Below are positions 7,402 to 17,518 of a DNA stretch of 64,000 nucleotides, piece by piece. Within the stretch, counting starts at the first letter, position 1; each line of letters opens with the position of its first letter. The notes beneath the pieces were generated by a model. The model saw only the letters and a list, made by a program, of their open reading frames with translations, was not told the DNA's origin and searched no databases. Made by a program: the position numbers and the translations under genes. Source of the stretch: Acidobacteriota bacterium (GTDB lineage: Bacteria; Acidobacteriota; Terriglobia; Terriglobales; Acidobacteriaceae). The stretch is taken from positions 19,431 to 83,430 of the forward strand of contig JABDBE010000006.1 in assembly GCA_013288805.1 (NCBI GenBank). Reading direction: 5' to 3'.

Positions 7402-8715
7402 CTAGCGCGCTTTGGGATCGAAGCGCAGCGTCACATCGACGGTCTTATCGTCACGATTTAAAGATTCCCGAACGCTGACATTCCAGTCGGCCATGAGCCC
7501 CATTTCTTTCTCTTCATGATCCAGAAATCGCTTGGGATAGCTGGAGTCATAAGGATCGCCGCCGCGCAGCGTCCAGCCATCCTGCAGTCGGGCAGTGGTG
7601 TGCGAGTCGAGGCCGCGGATTTCCAGGTCGCCCATCGAGTAGACGTCGCCCTCTCGAACGCGCAGCACATATTTCACGGTAGAGTTCGCATCGTCCATTT
7701 CCGGATCCGCTTGGATGCTTGCAGCCATGTACCCCCGCGTCCCGTACAGCTTTTTCATGGCTTCGATGTCGCTGTCGAGCTGAACCGCATTGACTGACCC
7801 GCCAGGTTGCGCGTGGATCAAGGCTCGCAGCGCTTCGGAAGAGAATAACTTGTGCTCGCCGATCTCGATTTCACTCAGCTTGTATTGACGTCCTGGGTCG
7901 ACCGGAAAGGTCACATCCACGGTCGTTTCTTCGGGAGTGTTCTGAACCACCTTGGGCTGAGCATCGCCCAACTTGGCCTTAAGATATCCCCGCTCGAGAT
8001 AAATCGGCAGGAAATTCTTGTCTTCGTGAATCCGAAGTATGGACAGCACATACTCCGTGCCCTGCAGTTTTTTCGCAGCCGATTCGAGCAGCGGCAATTC
8101 CGACGCACCCGCTCCGGCGAATGCCACGTTACGAATGTGAATCCGAGGTCCAGTGACCGCGAAAACGAAAGCTTCGACCGGGCCGTCTTCTTGTGCCGCC
8201 CGAAGATAGTCGACGCGCCCCGGCAGATTGCGCCCAATCATCAAGCCTTGCAAGGCATTTGAAACTTCGTCCGCAAGATCGCCACCAACCGGCAACTGCC
8301 CTTGAAATAAAGGGACGGCGGCATGAAGCTGGTCGAGCAGCTCTTGATCCGAGAACCAGACCAGATTGTCGAAGTGAACCGGAACGAACCGATCGGCATC
8401 CTGAACCTGCAAGTCGAGCTTGGTTCCGTCAGCCGAGTATTCAAAGCTGTATTGGATGTCCCCGAAAGCTCCGGTTTCGCCAAGCACCCGGGCCGCTTTC
8501 TTGAAATCGTCCTCGCTCACGGTTTCGCCGATCTGCAACCCGCTGGCCGCGATGACTTCGTCCGACGTATACCGCTTCGTACCCGTCGTCTTGATGGAAA
8601 TAAGTTTGAAAGCCGAAGGCGGCAGGTCTTTCGGTGCGAGCTTACGCGAACTCTGAGCGAGGCCAGCGGATATAAACAGCCCGACCAATAACAACCGGAA
8701 TCCAAAGATTCGCAC
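7402..8715 (-). CDS. POTRA-domain outer-membrane assembly-like protein lacking a barrel
   Basis: About 437 aa from a GTG at 8715, which begins a signal peptide (VRIFGFRLLLVGLFISAGLAQ). An in-frame extension to 8769 runs into an intergenic repeat and is less likely. The body is a chain of POTRA-like units, each with beta-alpha-alpha-beta-beta character, for example RYTSDEVIAASGLQIGETVS, FSSEALRALIHAQPGGSVNA and YSMGDLEIRGLDSHTTARLQ. This resembles the periplasmic part of BamA/TamA, but the protein stops after the last POTRA (LRFDPKAR) with no C-terminal beta-barrel. Probably a periplasmic partner in outer-membrane or secretion assembly; the exact role is unknown. Confidence 0.8.
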   Translation of the reverse strand: MRIFGFRLLLVGLFISAGLAQSSRKLAPKDLPPSAFKLISIKTTGTKRYTSDEVIAASGLQIGETVSEDDFKKAARVLGETGAFGDIQYSFEYSADGTKLDLQVQDADRFVPVHFDNLVWFSDQELLDQLHAAVPLFQGQLPVGGDLADEVSNALQGLMIGRNLPGRVDYLRAAQEDGPVEAFVFAVTGPRIHIRNVAFAGAGASELPLLESAAKKLQGTEYVLSILRIHEDKNFLPIYLERGYLKAKLGDAQPKVVQNTPEETTVDVTFPVDPGRQYKLSEIEIGEHKLFSSEALRALIHAQPGGSVNAVQLDSDIEAMKKLYGTRGYMAASIQADPEMDDANSTVKYVLRVREGDVYSMGDLEIRGLDSHTTARLQDGWTLRGGDPYDSSYPKRFLDHEEKEMGLMADWNVSVRESLNRDDKTVDVTLRFDPKAR

Positions 8716-8755
8716 GAGACAAGATTCTACCCCAGACTCCGCAAACAAACATAAA

Positions 8756-8804
8756 AGCGGGTGCCCCATCCTTCCCGCGTTCTTGGCGGGAGGGTGGGAC
8801 GCGA
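8756..8804. repeat. Dispersed hairpin repeat, family C
   Basis: Reads gcgggtgccccatccttccc, then a gttctt loop, then ggcgggagggtgggac: a stem of CCCATCCTTCCCGC with its near-complement. The same plan (gcggggtgcccca, stem, gttctt loop, stem, tggga) recurs at 58507-58546. Here it lies between the nuclease stop and the POTRA protein start. Confidence 0.6.
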
Positions 8805-8809
8805 GAAGC

Positions 8810-9346
8810 CTATTCGACGAAACGCTTGCGATGGAGATTTGTCGAGCGAACGCAGCGTAATGTTCCCGGTTGGCACAAATCCCCTCCCGGAGCCATCAGA
8901 TGCCAAGCCTCACGAAACTCTTCGAAACGCCCACTGCCTCGTTCGCGTCCAGACGGATAGAAAGCCAGCACACCGGACGCCGGTGCACAGTCGACCGGAA
9001 TTATGTACCAAACCATCAATGGAGCGATATAGACGGCCAGAAAATCAATTTCATCCGCCGTGTAGAGTATTTTATCGCCGTGTGTGCACCGCGCCCGATA
9101 GATCCCTTCAACCAAGCCGAAAATCGATTTCACCTGCACTCGCAAGAAACGCTCGCCGGAATCAAGGATGAAGTCATAGCGTTCGCTGTCTCCGTGAGGC
9201 TGAGCCACGCCAAAACCCAGGCTCGCCGCCTTGTGCAGAAATGCAAGTTCAGCCAACTCGCCTTTTTCTTTAGTCTTGAGCGGCCCGCGGACTAGTCGCA
9301 CGGTCGGCCGCGTACGCTCGCAAGAATCGCGCGATTTCTTTTTCAT
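8810..9346 (-). CDS. PD-(D/E)XK endonuclease of the group I intron-associated family (PF11645-like), intact
   Basis: 178 aa. The nuclease core reads KEKGELAELAFLHKA (helix acidic residue E33), GDSERYDFILDSG (D58) and FLRVQVKS (Q71-x-K73), then ADEIDFLAVYI and WYIIPV, which are hallmarks of the family named after I-SspI. No group I intron features are seen around it, so it is a free-standing copy. The C-terminal ~30 residues look divergent. A second copy at 61061-61504 is disabled. The 5' leader carries a terminator-like hairpin described separately. ATG start with GGAG 6 bases away. Confidence 0.85.
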   Translation of the reverse strand: MKKKSRDSCERTRPTVRLVRGPLKTKEKGELAELAFLHKAASLGFGVAQPHGDSERYDFILDSGERFLRVQVKSIFGLVEGIYRARCTHGDKILYTADEIDFLAVYIAPLMVWYIIPVDCAPASGVLAFYPSGRERGSGRFEEFREAWHLMAPGGDLCQPGTLRCVRSTNLHRKRFVE

Positions 9347-9357
9347 TTCACTCCAAT

Positions 9358-9392
9358 AAAAAAGGCGCGAGCCGGATGTCCCGGTCGCGCCT
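9358..9392 (-). promoter_or_regulatory. Terminator-like hairpin and T-tract in nuclease gene leader, copy 1
   Basis: Stem AGGCGCGA (9363-9370) pairs perfectly with TCGCGCCT (9385-9392), and an inner CCGG/CCGG extends it. On the minus strand the stem is followed at once by TTTTTTATTG and then by the ribosome-binding site of the nuclease gene. No minus-strand gene lies upstream to be terminated, so it may act as an attenuator or end a short RNA. The second nuclease copy has the same arrangement at 61528-61555. The rest of 9393-9675 shows no gene. Confidence 0.75.
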
Positions 9393-9675
9393 GTTAATTT
9401 CGAGATTTGGTCCCTATTTCAAGAATAGCAACTTGGAAGGGAAACTATGGCATCGTTTGAATATTTATTTTCCGAACCAAATCAGCAGCTTAGAAGAAAA
9501 TGACCCGTCCAGGGGGCTTGACAAGATTTCGGCGGCAAGGCACTTTTCGCGATTTTGACCGACCATCTCCTCGAATGAGTGGCATTGGGATTTTGCGACA
9601 ACAATCCTTCCGCGCCACCGCCAACTCCACGGCTTTCATTGACTTGCCCGGTTCACAGACGTAAGATTCGCGCGA

Positions 9676-12288
9676 GTGATCAACAGGACCATCTCGCACT
9701 ACCGCATCGTCGAAAAACTCGGCGGCGGGGGGATGGGTGTGGTGTACAAGGCGGAAGACCTGAAGCTCGGCCGCTACGTCGCCCTGAAGTTCCTTCCCGA
9801 CGAACTCGCGCACGACACACAAGCTCTCAGCCGCTTCCAGCGGGAGGCTAAGGCTGCGTCCTCCCTAAATCACCCGAACATCTGCACGATCTACGAAATC
9901 GACGAGGCCGATGGGCGCAGTTTCATTGCCATGGAACTGCTGGAGGGCCAGACGCTCCGGCACCGGATCGGGGGCAAGCCTATCGAGATCGAGGCTGTGT
10001 TCGATCTGGGCATCCAGATCGTCGATGCGCTCGACGCCGCGCACGGGAAAGGAATTGTCCATCGCGACATCAAGTCTGCGAACATCTTCGTCACGAATCG
10101 CGGACAGGCGAAGATTCTCGATTTCGGACTGGCGAAAGTCACTCTCAAACCAGAGAGCGTTGGCCTGAGCGCCGCGACGATTGAGTCCGAGGGGCATCTG
10201 ACCAGCCCCGGCAGTGCGCTCGGAACCGTCGCGTATATGTCGCCGGAGCAGGTGCGTGGCAAGGAACTCGACGCCCGCACCGACCTCTTTTCCTTCGGCG
10301 CGGTGCTCTACGAGATGTGCACGGGAACGCTGCCATTCCGAGGCGACACTTCGGCGTTGATCTTCAACGCGATTCTGGAACGCGCTCCGGTAGCTCCGGT
10401 GCGGCTGAATCCCGACGTGCCAGCCGAACTTGAGCGAATCGTCAACAAGGCGCTGGAGAAAGACCGCGACGTTCGCTGCCAGTCCGCTGCCGAGATTCGG
10501 GCGGACCTGAAGCGGCTGAAGCGGGACACGACCTCCGGGAAGGTCGAGGCCGTAGCCAGTCCGGCACCAGCTCGCAAACTCAGCTGGCAGTGGCCGGTCG
10601 CGATTGTACTGATGGTCCTTATTGGAGCAGCCACGTTTCCCTGGCTCAGTTCTTCGCCGCCTCCACCCAGAGTGCTGGCCACTGCGCAGCTCACTCGCGA
10701 CGGCGTCTCCAAAAGCGTCGCGGCGACCGACGGCTCCCGGTTATACGTAAATGAGCGGGGAGACCCATACCGGATCGTGCAGGTTTCAATCGCCGGAGGG
10801 GACACCTCCCCGATTCCAACTCCGTTTGTCAATGCGGGCGCCCAGGACATATCGCCCGATCATACGCAGCTCTTGACGGAAAGCTTTGTAGGAACCGAGG
10901 CCGAGGACCCCCTCTGGAGTCTGCCTCTGCCGTCGGGAGCCCCTCGCCGTCTCGGCGATATTGTCGGCCATGATGGCGCATGGTCGCCCGACGGCCGCCA
11001 CCTGGTGTTTTTCAAAGCCTCCGACATATACCAGGCGAACGCCGATGGAACAAACCCGCGCAAGCTGCTCACGGTGTCGGGCACGCCTATCTTGCCGCGC
11101 TTCTCTCCGGATGGAACCCGTATTCGCTTTACTATCCAACTGTCCCAGAACAGCTCTGCCGCGCTTTGGGAGATTCGCACGGACGGGAGCGATCTTCATC
11201 CCGTACTGCCGGGATGGCGGAGCCAGCCCAGCGAATGCTGCGGTGCATGGACGCCGGACGGCCGCTACTATTTTTTCTTGAACTCAACTGCTTCTGGAGC
11301 GAATGTCTGGGCGATGCGCGAACCAGCGGGACCGTTTCATCAGCATTCTTCCACACCTTTCCAGTTGACCACCGGTCCGCTGTCGTTCCAAAGTCTGGTG
11401 CCGAGTGCCGATGGCAAGAAACTGTTTGTAAGTGCATCGCAGGGCCGCGGAGAACTTGTCCGCTACGACCCCAAATCCAAGCAGTTTGTGCCATTTCTTG
11501 CAGGGATATCCGCGGGCGAACTGGAGTTCTCGCGTGACGGCAAGTGGGTCACCTATGTTTCCTATCCCGATTGCACACTTTGGCGCAGCCGCGTGGAGGG
11601 CAACGATCGCCTGCAGCTAACCTATCCGCCGGTCTTGGCCGGCCTGCCCCACTGGTCTCCCGACGCCACCCAGATCGCCTATGTAGCTGGCCAGCCCGGC
11701 CGGCCTTTGCAGACGTTTCTGATCTCTGCCCAGGGCGGTGCACCCCAGCAAATGCTCGCGGAAGACCAGCCCCAATTGGACGCGACCTGGTCTCCCGAAG
11801 GCAAGAAAATCGCCTTTGGACGAAATGGAGCCTCAGGTTCCGAAGGACAGATCATCTCTATCCTCGACCTCGTCACTCATCAGGTCTCTACTGTCCCTGG
11901 TTCTCAGAATCTTTTCAGCCCACGATGGTCGCCCGATGGCCGGTATCTGGCGGCGCTTAACCTAGATTCTACAAAGCTGCGGCTCTTTGACTTCAAGACC
12001 CAAAAGTGGTCAGACTGGATTACTGAGCCAGGCGTGGTGGGTTATGTGAACTGGTCGCGAGATGGAAGTTATCTTTACTACGACAGCAGCTTCACTGACC
12101 ATCCGACGTTTCGCAGGGTTAAGGTCGGCCAGACCCGCTCGGAGCTTCTGGTCGACTTAAAGGGGCTGCCAAGGTACTTAGCCCCTCCTGCGTATGGCTG
12201 GAGCGGCGTTGCTCCCGACGGCTCGGCACTCTTTACTCGCGATTTAAGTACCGACGAAATCTACGCTATTGACCTAGAGCTGCCGTAG
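9676..12288 (+). CDS. Transmembrane Ser/Thr protein kinase with C-terminal WD40/TolB-like propeller
   Basis: 870 aa from a GTG start. Kinase domain about residues 9-280: glycine loop [18 protein letters not shown] lysine K38 (VALKF), catalytic HRDIKSAN (D131), DFG (D149) and SPEQ. A single transmembrane segment lies at about 304-324 ([21 protein letters not shown]). The C-terminal ~540 residues are a chain of PD40 units ([50 protein letters not shown]), predicted to form an extracytoplasmic beta-propeller sensor. This PknB-PD40 plan is common in Acidobacteriota. Monocistronic; the next gene is convergent. Ligand and targets are unknown. Confidence 0.95.
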   Translation: MINRTISHYRIVEKLGGGGMGVVYKAEDLKLGRYVALKFLPDELAHDTQALSRFQREAKAASSLNHPNICTIYEIDEADGRSFIAMELLEGQTLRHRIGGKPIEIEAVFDLGIQIVDALDAAHGKGIVHRDIKSANIFVTNRGQAKILDFGLAKVTLKPESVGLSAATIESEGHLTSPGSALGTVAYMSPEQVRGKELDARTDLFSFGAVLYEMCTGTLPFRGDTSALIFNAILERAPVAPVRLNPDVPAELERIVNKALEKDRDVRCQSAAEIRADLKRLKRDTTSGKVEAVASPAPARKLSWQWPVAIVLMVLIGAATFPWLSSSPPPPRVLATAQLTRDGVSKSVAATDGSRLYVNERGDPYRIVQVSIAGGDTSPIPTPFVNAGAQDISPDHTQLLTESFVGTEAEDPLWSLPLPSGAPRRLGDIVGHDGAWSPDGRHLVFFKASDIYQANADGTNPRKLLTVSGTPILPRFSPDGTRIRFTIQLSQNSSAALWEIRTDGSDLHPVLPGWRSQPSECCGAWTPDGRYYFFLNSTASGANVWAMREPAGPFHQHSSTPFQLTTGPLSFQSLVPSADGKKLFVSASQGRGELVRYDPKSKQFVPFLAGISAGELEFSRDGKWVTYVSYPDCTLWRSRVEGNDRLQLTYPPVLAGLPHWSPDATQIAYVAGQPGRPLQTFLISAQGGAPQQMLAEDQPQLDATWSPEGKKIAFGRNGASGSEGQIISILDLVTHQVSTVPGSQNLFSPRWSPDGRYLAALNLDSTKLRLFDFKTQKWSDWITEPGVVGYVNWSRDGSYLYYDSSFTDHPTFRRVKVGQTRSELLVDLKGLPRYLAPPAYGWSGVAPDGSALFTRDLSTDEIYAIDLELP

Positions 12289-12367
12289 CTAGCGGTTGAC
12301 GGAAAACCGGAAGTTAATGTCAACTGACGCTAACAGGCCGTTACACTCAAAACCCTCTTAATCAGCG

Positions 12368-13270
12368 TTACTGACACCCTGCGGCGTCCATGCCTTTGAT
12401 CCTCACCGCGATGTCGATGAACGCCAGCGCAGCGCGGCTTAGGGCTTTGTCTTTGCGGAAAACCAGGGCGAGATCACGGCGAATGGTGACGTCGGAGATG
12501 GGAATCGCCACCAGCGAATTCGCTCGCATATCTTCCAGCACATTTGAGCGGGCGATAAAGCCCACGCCCGCGTCCGCGGCTACGAAGCGCTTGAGCAGTT
12601 CGCTGGAATCAAGTTCCATGGTGTATCGCGGCTTGAGTTTACGTTCGTAGAAAAGATTTTCCAGCGCGTCGCGGGTATGTCCGATCTTGGGCACGACGAG
12701 GGGAAACTTCGCCGCCTGGGCAATCGTGGCTGATTTCATCTTGGCCAAGGGATGTTGCGGCGGAGCGATAATCACGAGTTCATCGCGATGAATCAGAACG
12801 ACGGTCAGACGCGCATCGCTTACGGGCAGGGAAACGACACCGAAGTCGACGGAATTGTCGACCACGGATTCCAGAATCTTGGCGTAGTCCGCGCGCTTGA
12901 TGTTCACGCTCACGCCGGGGTATTGCTTCTTAAACTCAGCGAAAACTTCGGGCAGGATGTGAAGGCACGTGCCTTCGTTGGCCCCGACCACTATCTCGCC
13001 GCGAGGCACGCGCTCAGTTTCTGCGATCGCGGTCAGCATGGCTTTGCGCGCCGCCACCGTTTGTTCCGCGAATTTCTGGAACAGCTTGCCCGATGCGGTG
13101 ACTGAAACTTTCCCCCCCGAGCGGTCTAACAACTTCGCGCCAACTTCTTCTTCAAGCGAGCGAATCTGCGACGAGATTGCCGGCTGGGTACGGAATCGCC
13201 GCTCGGCCGCACGCGAGAACGAGTTGAGCCGCGCAACTTCGAGAAAAGTTTCGAGCTGGTCGAAGTCCAT
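12368..13270 (-). CDS. LysR-family transcriptional regulator
   Basis: 300 aa. N-terminal winged HTH (MDFDQLETFLEVARLNSFSRAAERRFRTQPAIS...) within residues 1-60, and a LysR substrate-binding domain from about residue 90 (GEIVVGANEGTCLHILPEVF). Normal length. It has no operon partner. The divergent gene at 13550 (an envelope protein) is a possible target, separated by 279 bp, but nothing in the spacer proves this. Effector unknown. Confidence 0.93.
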   Translation of the reverse strand: MDFDQLETFLEVARLNSFSRAAERRFRTQPAISSQIRSLEEEVGAKLLDRSGGKVSVTASGKLFQKFAEQTVAARKAMLTAIAETERVPRGEIVVGANEGTCLHILPEVFAEFKKQYPGVSVNIKRADYAKILESVVDNSVDFGVVSLPVSDARLTVVLIHRDELVIIAPPQHPLAKMKSATIAQAAKFPLVVPKIGHTRDALENLFYERKLKPRYTMELDSSELLKRFVAADAGVGFIARSNVLEDMRANSLVAIPISDVTIRRDLALVFRKDKALSRAALAFIDIAVRIKGMDAAGCQ

Positions 13271-13549
13271 AACGAAAGGGTTTGGATTGCTCGGAGGTGC
13301 GGGGAGATTGTAGCAGGATAGTAAAGCGGCCGCAGTTGGCGAAACGTAGAGACACAGCTAGCTACGCCTCTATCGTTCCAATTCGCGTAGAAGGGTTGCC
13401 CGAGACTTGGTGCGGTACAATGGCACTCTTCCAAAAGCAAGCTCAAACGCAAGCTGGGCGGGAGGCTCCAAAAGCGATATGGAGGCCCAGCGAATTAGGT
13501 AGATCGAGATTCCCCCGAACGACAGAAGAAAAATCTTCCCGGAGGTTAC

Positions 13550-14116
13550 ATGAAACGGCTGCTACTGTGGACAGTCCTATGCCTGGCGTTGCCCGGAGCA
13601 TTGTGGGCGCAGAATGATCCCATTACCGGTACGTCGGACCGCATGTTTTTTCCCAAGGACACGCTGTATGGCTATGCGCAGTTTGACCTGGCGCCTCCGC
13701 ACAACGAGATCGATCCAAACTTGTGCGCTGGAAACGCCGGCAGCTATGGAGGCGCAAACGCTCCCTGCAGCCTGTTCGCTCGCTATATGATTTCGGGGCT
13801 TTTAGAAGTGCGTCCGTTCGGCAAAGGTCAGCTTCGAAGATTCATGCTGTTCGGCCAGCCTTCGTTTTTGTTTGGCAAGAACGTTCCGCAGAATTTGTAC
13901 ACGTGGTCATGGGATGCGATTGGCATCGAGCATTCGTGGGGGCTGGGAGTTTACATCGCTAAGGGATTCGAATTCCGCGTGACCCAGCATTTCCTATTCG
14001 ACCGATTGGGCGCGCGCGACCGCAATCTGGGCACCGCGGACTTGGGCAACAATGGTCCGTGGGGAAGATACAACGCGGTCGGGGTGAGAAAGTATTTTGG
14101 GACGCGAAGGTGGTAA
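13550..14116 (+). CDS. Secreted/outer-membrane beta-barrel-like protein, unknown function
   Basis: 188 aa with a signal peptide (LLLWTVLCLALPGALWAQ). The mature part alternates aromatic and polar residues (YGYAQFDLAPPH, RRFMLFGQPSFLFG, WSWDAIGIEHSWGLGVYIA, FEFRVTQHFLFDRLG) and ends in an aromatic (YFGTRRW). This suggests a small outer-membrane barrel, but no family is recognised. GGAGG lies 4 bases before the ATG. Sits between a LysR regulator (divergent) and icd (same strand). Confidence 0.75.
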   Translation: MKRLLLWTVLCLALPGALWAQNDPITGTSDRMFFPKDTLYGYAQFDLAPPHNEIDPNLCAGNAGSYGGANAPCSLFARYMISGLLEVRPFGKGQLRRFMLFGQPSFLFGKNVPQNLYTWSWDAIGIEHSWGLGVYIAKGFEFRVTQHFLFDRLGARDRNLGTADLGNNGPWGRYNAVGVRKYFGTRRW

Positions 14117-14155
14117 GTGGGCGGGCGCGATTTCGCTCCGCGTGCGTTGAACCTT

Positions 14156-14161
14156 TATAAT
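14156..14161 (+). promoter_or_regulatory. Candidate -10 box of the icd promoter
   Basis: A perfect TATAAT lies about 36 bases before the icd start. The expected -35 region is weak, so this is a tentative promoter call. Confidence 0.35.
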
Positions 14162-14196
14162 TGTTGGTTCTCTTACACTTTCTGGAGGAATATGTG

Positions 14197-15624
14197 ATGG
14201 CGGTCTCATATAACGGCCTTCCGGTGCCTGCTACCGGCGCGCGGATTACCTACAGCAACGGACGCTACCAGGTGCCTGACAATCCGATCATTCCTTTCAT
14301 TGAGGGGGATGGCACGGGTCGTGACATCTGGAAAGCGTCGGTGCGGGTGTTTGATGCGGCGGTGGAGAAAGCTTATCAGGGCAAGCGTCGGGTAGCGTGG
14401 TACGAAGTGTTCGCGGGTGAGAAAGCGAAGGCTGAGTTCAACAATTGGCTGCCCGATGACACAGTAAATGCGATCCGTGAATTTCGCGTTGCCATTAAAG
14501 GCCCGCTGACTACACCAGTGGGCGGCGGTATGCGGTCGTTGAATGTGGCGCTGCGACAGATTCTCGATCTCTACGCGTGTGTGCGTCCGGTGAAGTATTA
14601 CAAGGGCACGCCGTCGCCAGTGAAACATCCGGAACGCATGGACCTGGTGATCTATCGCGAGAACACGGAAGACGTGTATGCCGGAATCGAGTGGGAAGAA
14701 GGCACGCCCGAGGCTGCCAAGCTCATCGAGTTTTTGAATAAAGACATGCTGAAGGGAAGCAAGAAGCAGGTGCGGCTGGATTCCGGCGTAGGAATTAAGC
14801 CGATATCCGTGACCGGTACCAAGCGTTTGGTGCGCATGGCGATTCAGTTTGCTTTAGACAGCGGGCGCAAGATTGTCACGATCATGCATAAAGGCAACAT
14901 TCAGAAATTCACTGAGGGCGCGTTTCGCAAATGGGGATATGAGTTGGCCACGCAAGAATTCCGCGACAAGGTTGTTACCGAGCGCGAGAGCTGGATTCTG
15001 GACAATAAAGATAAGAATCCGAATCTTACGATTGAGGAAAACGCAAACTTGACCGAGCCGGGATTGGAATTTGCAACGGAAGAATTCCGGCAGTCGATTT
15101 ATCAGGAAGTGCGAGACGTGTTGAGTGCGATCTACGCAACCCACGGCAAGGGCGCGTGGAAGAAAAAGTTGATGGTGAACGATCGCATCGCCGACTCGAT
15201 TTTTCAACAGGTGGTGACGCGAGCGGACGAATACTCGGTGCTGGCTACGTCGAACCTGAACGGCGACTATATTTCCGATGCTTGCGCGGCGCAGGTTGGT
15301 GGGTTGGGCATCGCTCCGGGCGCCAACATCGGCGATGGTTATGCGATTTTCGAAGCCACGCACGGCACCGCTCCCAAGTATGCCGACAAGGACGTGATTA
15401 ATCCCGGCTCGGTGATCCTTTCGGGAGTCATGATGTTTCGGCTCATGGGCTGGAATGAGGCGGCGGATCTGATTGAGCATGGTATGGAGCGCTCGATCGA
15501 GCAGAAGAAAGTTACGTACGACTTCGAAAGGCTGATGGAAGGCGCGACCAAGGTAAAGACGAGCGAGTTTGCTACACACATCATCGGGAATATGGACGCG
15601 GCTGTGTTGAGCGCGACGCGGTAA
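14197..15624 (+). CDS. icd: Isocitrate dehydrogenase (NADP-type)
   Basis: TCA-cycle oxidative decarboxylation of isocitrate to 2-oxoglutarate. 475 aa from the ATG at 14197, chosen because GGAGG lies 8 bases upstream; the frame is open a further 12 codons 5'. Signatures: [14 protein letters not shown] at the N-terminus, the substrate loop [17 protein letters not shown], the conserved [12 protein letters not shown], the metal/substrate motif [19 protein letters not shown], and the adenine-binding [14 protein letters not shown]. Longer than the ~416 aa E. coli enzyme, with extra residues in the middle region ([16 protein letters not shown]...). Followed by mdh on the same strand after 160 bp. 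Confidence 0.95.
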   Translation: MAVSYNGLPVPATGARITYSNGRYQVPDNPIIPFIEGDGTGRDIWKASVRVFDAAVEKAYQGKRRVAWYEVFAGEKAKAEFNNWLPDDTVNAIREFRVAIKGPLTTPVGGGMRSLNVALRQILDLYACVRPVKYYKGTPSPVKHPERMDLVIYRENTEDVYAGIEWEEGTPEAAKLIEFLNKDMLKGSKKQVRLDSGVGIKPISVTGTKRLVRMAIQFALDSGRKIVTIMHKGNIQKFTEGAFRKWGYELATQEFRDKVVTERESWILDNKDKNPNLTIEENANLTEPGLEFATEEFRQSIYQEVRDVLSAIYATHGKGAWKKKLMVNDRIADSIFQQVVTRADEYSVLATSNLNGDYISDACAAQVGGLGIAPGANIGDGYAIFEATHGTAPKYADKDVINPGSVILSGVMMFRLMGWNEAADLIEHGMERSIEQKKVTYDFERLMEGATKVKTSEFATHIIGNMDAAVLSATR

Positions 15625-15786
15625 TAATAAAAAAACATTAACCACAGAGGGCACGAAGGTCCACAAAGGAAGGCGGGCTCAACGATAAGCTGTTTCTCGC
15701 TTTGCGTACAGGAGCCTGCCCTCAGCGAAACCGAAGAGTGTCTTCGTGGTTGTCAAATTTAATCTTCTTACTTAGAAAGGGAACTC

Positions 15787-16713
15787 ATGCGTAAGAAAGT
15801 TACGGTTGTTGGCTCTGGGAACGTGGGCGCGACAGCTGCTCATTGGATCGCTTCCAAGGAACTGGCGGACGTAGTGCTCATCGATATTGTCGAAGGCGTC
15901 CCGCAAGGCAAAGGCCTGGACCTGCTGGAAGCGATGCCGATTGAGAAACGCGACTCGCACATTATGGGCACGCAGGATTATGCCGACACTGCCAATTCTG
16001 ACATCGTTGTAATCACTGCTGGCATCCCGCGCAAACCGGGCATGAGTCGTGATGATCTGCTCAACACCAATCACAAGATCATGAAGGATGTGGTGGGCAA
16101 GGCCGTGCAATATTCACCGAACTGCATTCTGATTATCGTATCGAACCCGCTCGATGCCATGGCGCAGGCGGCTTACAAGATGAGCGGCTTTCCTCGCGAG
16201 CGCGTGATCGGGATGGCCGGGGTGCTCGATTCTTCCCGCTTTCGGGCGTTCATTTCGGAAGAGTTGAAAGTCAGCGTGGAGAATGTGACGGCGTTTGTCC
16301 TTGGTGGGCACGGCGATACGATGGTTCCGTTGCCGCGTTATTCTACCGTCGCCGGAATCCCGATTACTGAATTGATGGATGCGGCGACTGTGGCTCGTCT
16401 GGTGCAAAGGACCCGCGATGGTGGCGCCGAGATTGTGAAATATCTGAAGACTGGCAGCGCTTATTACGCGCCTTCGGCTGCGGTTGCGGAGATGGTTGAG
16501 GCTATTTTGAAAGACAAGAAAAAGATTCTTCCTTGTGCGGCTTATTTGGAGGGTGAGTACGGGATCAAGGGGCTTTATGTGGGCGTGCCGGTGAAGTTGG
16601 GCTCGAAGGGGATCGAGCAGATTATTCAGATCAAGCTTACGCCGGAAGAAAAGGCGGCGCTGGATAAGAGCGCCGAGGCGGTGAAAGAGTTGGTGGCCGT
16701 AATCGGGGTTTAA
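15787..16713 (+). CDS. mdh: Malate dehydrogenase
   Basis: Oxidises malate to oxaloacetate. 308 aa of the LDH-like (MDH type 3) family. Signatures: the NAD-binding [33 protein letters not shown], the VSNPLDAM loop, and the catalytic [14 protein letters not shown] with its His. AAAGGGAA lies just upstream of the ATG. Located 160 bp after icd on the same strand; the spacer carries an aaccacagagggcacgaagg-type repeat, so it may be separately transcribed. Confidence 0.95.
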   Translation: MRKKVTVVGSGNVGATAAHWIASKELADVVLIDIVEGVPQGKGLDLLEAMPIEKRDSHIMGTQDYADTANSDIVVITAGIPRKPGMSRDDLLNTNHKIMKDVVGKAVQYSPNCILIIVSNPLDAMAQAAYKMSGFPRERVIGMAGVLDSSRFRAFISEELKVSVENVTAFVLGGHGDTMVPLPRYSTVAGIPITELMDAATVARLVQRTRDGGAEIVKYLKTGSAYYAPSAAVAEMVEAILKDKKKILPCAAYLEGEYGIKGLYVGVPVKLGSKGIEQIIQIKLTPEEKAALDKSAEAVKELVAVIGV

Positions 16714-16828
16714 GTAATCGACCGCAAGATTAAAAGTAAGTCGGGTTGCGGAAAACGCCCGAGATCGGCGTCTGTAGTTTCGAAAGATCCCGCTTACAAG
16801 CGTCGCCTTACGTACTTTTTCGAGCTTT

Positions 16829-16852
16829 ACGGCCCGACTGAAGTCGGGCCCT
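16829..16852. terminator. Hairpin between convergent mdh and cyclophilin genes
   Basis: GGCCCGACT at 16831-16839 pairs with AGTCGGGCC at 16842-16850. It lies between two convergent genes (stops at 16713 and 16882), so a bidirectional terminator role is likely. No long T-run follows on either strand. Confidence 0.5.
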
Positions 16853-16881
16853 TCTCACGACGGAGTGCGGCATACTTTTTC

Positions 16882-17409
16882 CTACACCCGCTCAATCGTG
16901 ACTGACTTCACGACCACATCTTTATTCGGCTTGTCCTGGCGATTGCGGGGGACGCTCACAATTTTATCCGCGATATTTTGGCCTTCGACTACTTCGCCGA
17001 AGATTGTATGTTTGCCGGTGAGCCATGCCGTCGGGGCAAGCGTGATGAAGAATTGCGAGCCGTTGGTGTTAGGGCCGGCGTTGGCCATCGCGAGCTTGCC
17101 GGGCTTGTCGAATTTGTGCGGCGAGCCTTTGGTTTCGTCCTCGAATTGATAGCCGGGGCCACCCATGCCGGTGCCCGCGGGATCTCCGCCCTGGATCATG
17201 AACTCGGGAATCACGCGATGGAAGATGGTTCCATCGTAGAGGCGGTCGTTGCTTTTCTTGCGGCTGACGGGATGCGTCCACTCGCGTTTGCCTTCGGCGA
17301 GTTCCACGAAGTTGGCGACGGTTTTGGGGGCGTCCTTTTCAAATAAACGGCAGACGATGCTGCCTTCTGAAGTATCAAAAATTGCGTAAGTGCCGGGTTG
17401 GCGGGTCAT
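16882..17409 (-). CDS. Cytoplasmic cyclophilin-type peptidyl-prolyl isomerase
   Basis: 175 aa with no signal peptide. Cyclophilin core: [17 protein letters not shown] (catalytic Arg in FHRV), [25 protein letters not shown]. An ATG start is preceded by GAAAGGAAT. Catalyses proline isomerisation in protein folding. A paralogue with a signal peptide lies directly upstream on the same strand, so the two form a cytoplasm/periplasm pair. Confidence 0.93.
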   Translation of the reverse strand: MTRQPGTYAIFDTSEGSIVCRLFEKDAPKTVANFVELAEGKREWTHPVSRKKSNDRLYDGTIFHRVIPEFMIQGGDPAGTGMGGPGYQFEDETKGSPHKFDKPGKLAMANAGPNTNGSQFFITLAPTAWLTGKHTIFGEVVEGQNIADKIVSVPRNRQDKPNKDVVVKSVTIERV

Positions 17410-17481
17410 TGCGATTCCTTTCTGGTGTCACTCATTGCTGTTCCGCGTATTACTGTTCCGCTCGATCCGAGCCAAACACAA

Positions 17482-17513
17482 GGTTCCTCGACTGCGCTCG
17501 GAATGACAGGAAC
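17482..17513. repeat. Dispersed repeat family B, single copy
   Basis: ggttcctcgactgcgctcgg followed by aatgacagg is the reverse form of the tgtcattccgagcg...gaggaa repeat. Lies in the spacer between the two cyclophilin genes. Confidence 0.6.
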
Positions 17514-17518
17514 TTTGT

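Noticed and set aside
8810..9346. Group I intron around the nuclease gene
   Set aside because: The family is often intron-borne, but no host gene is split here and no intron core elements were seen.
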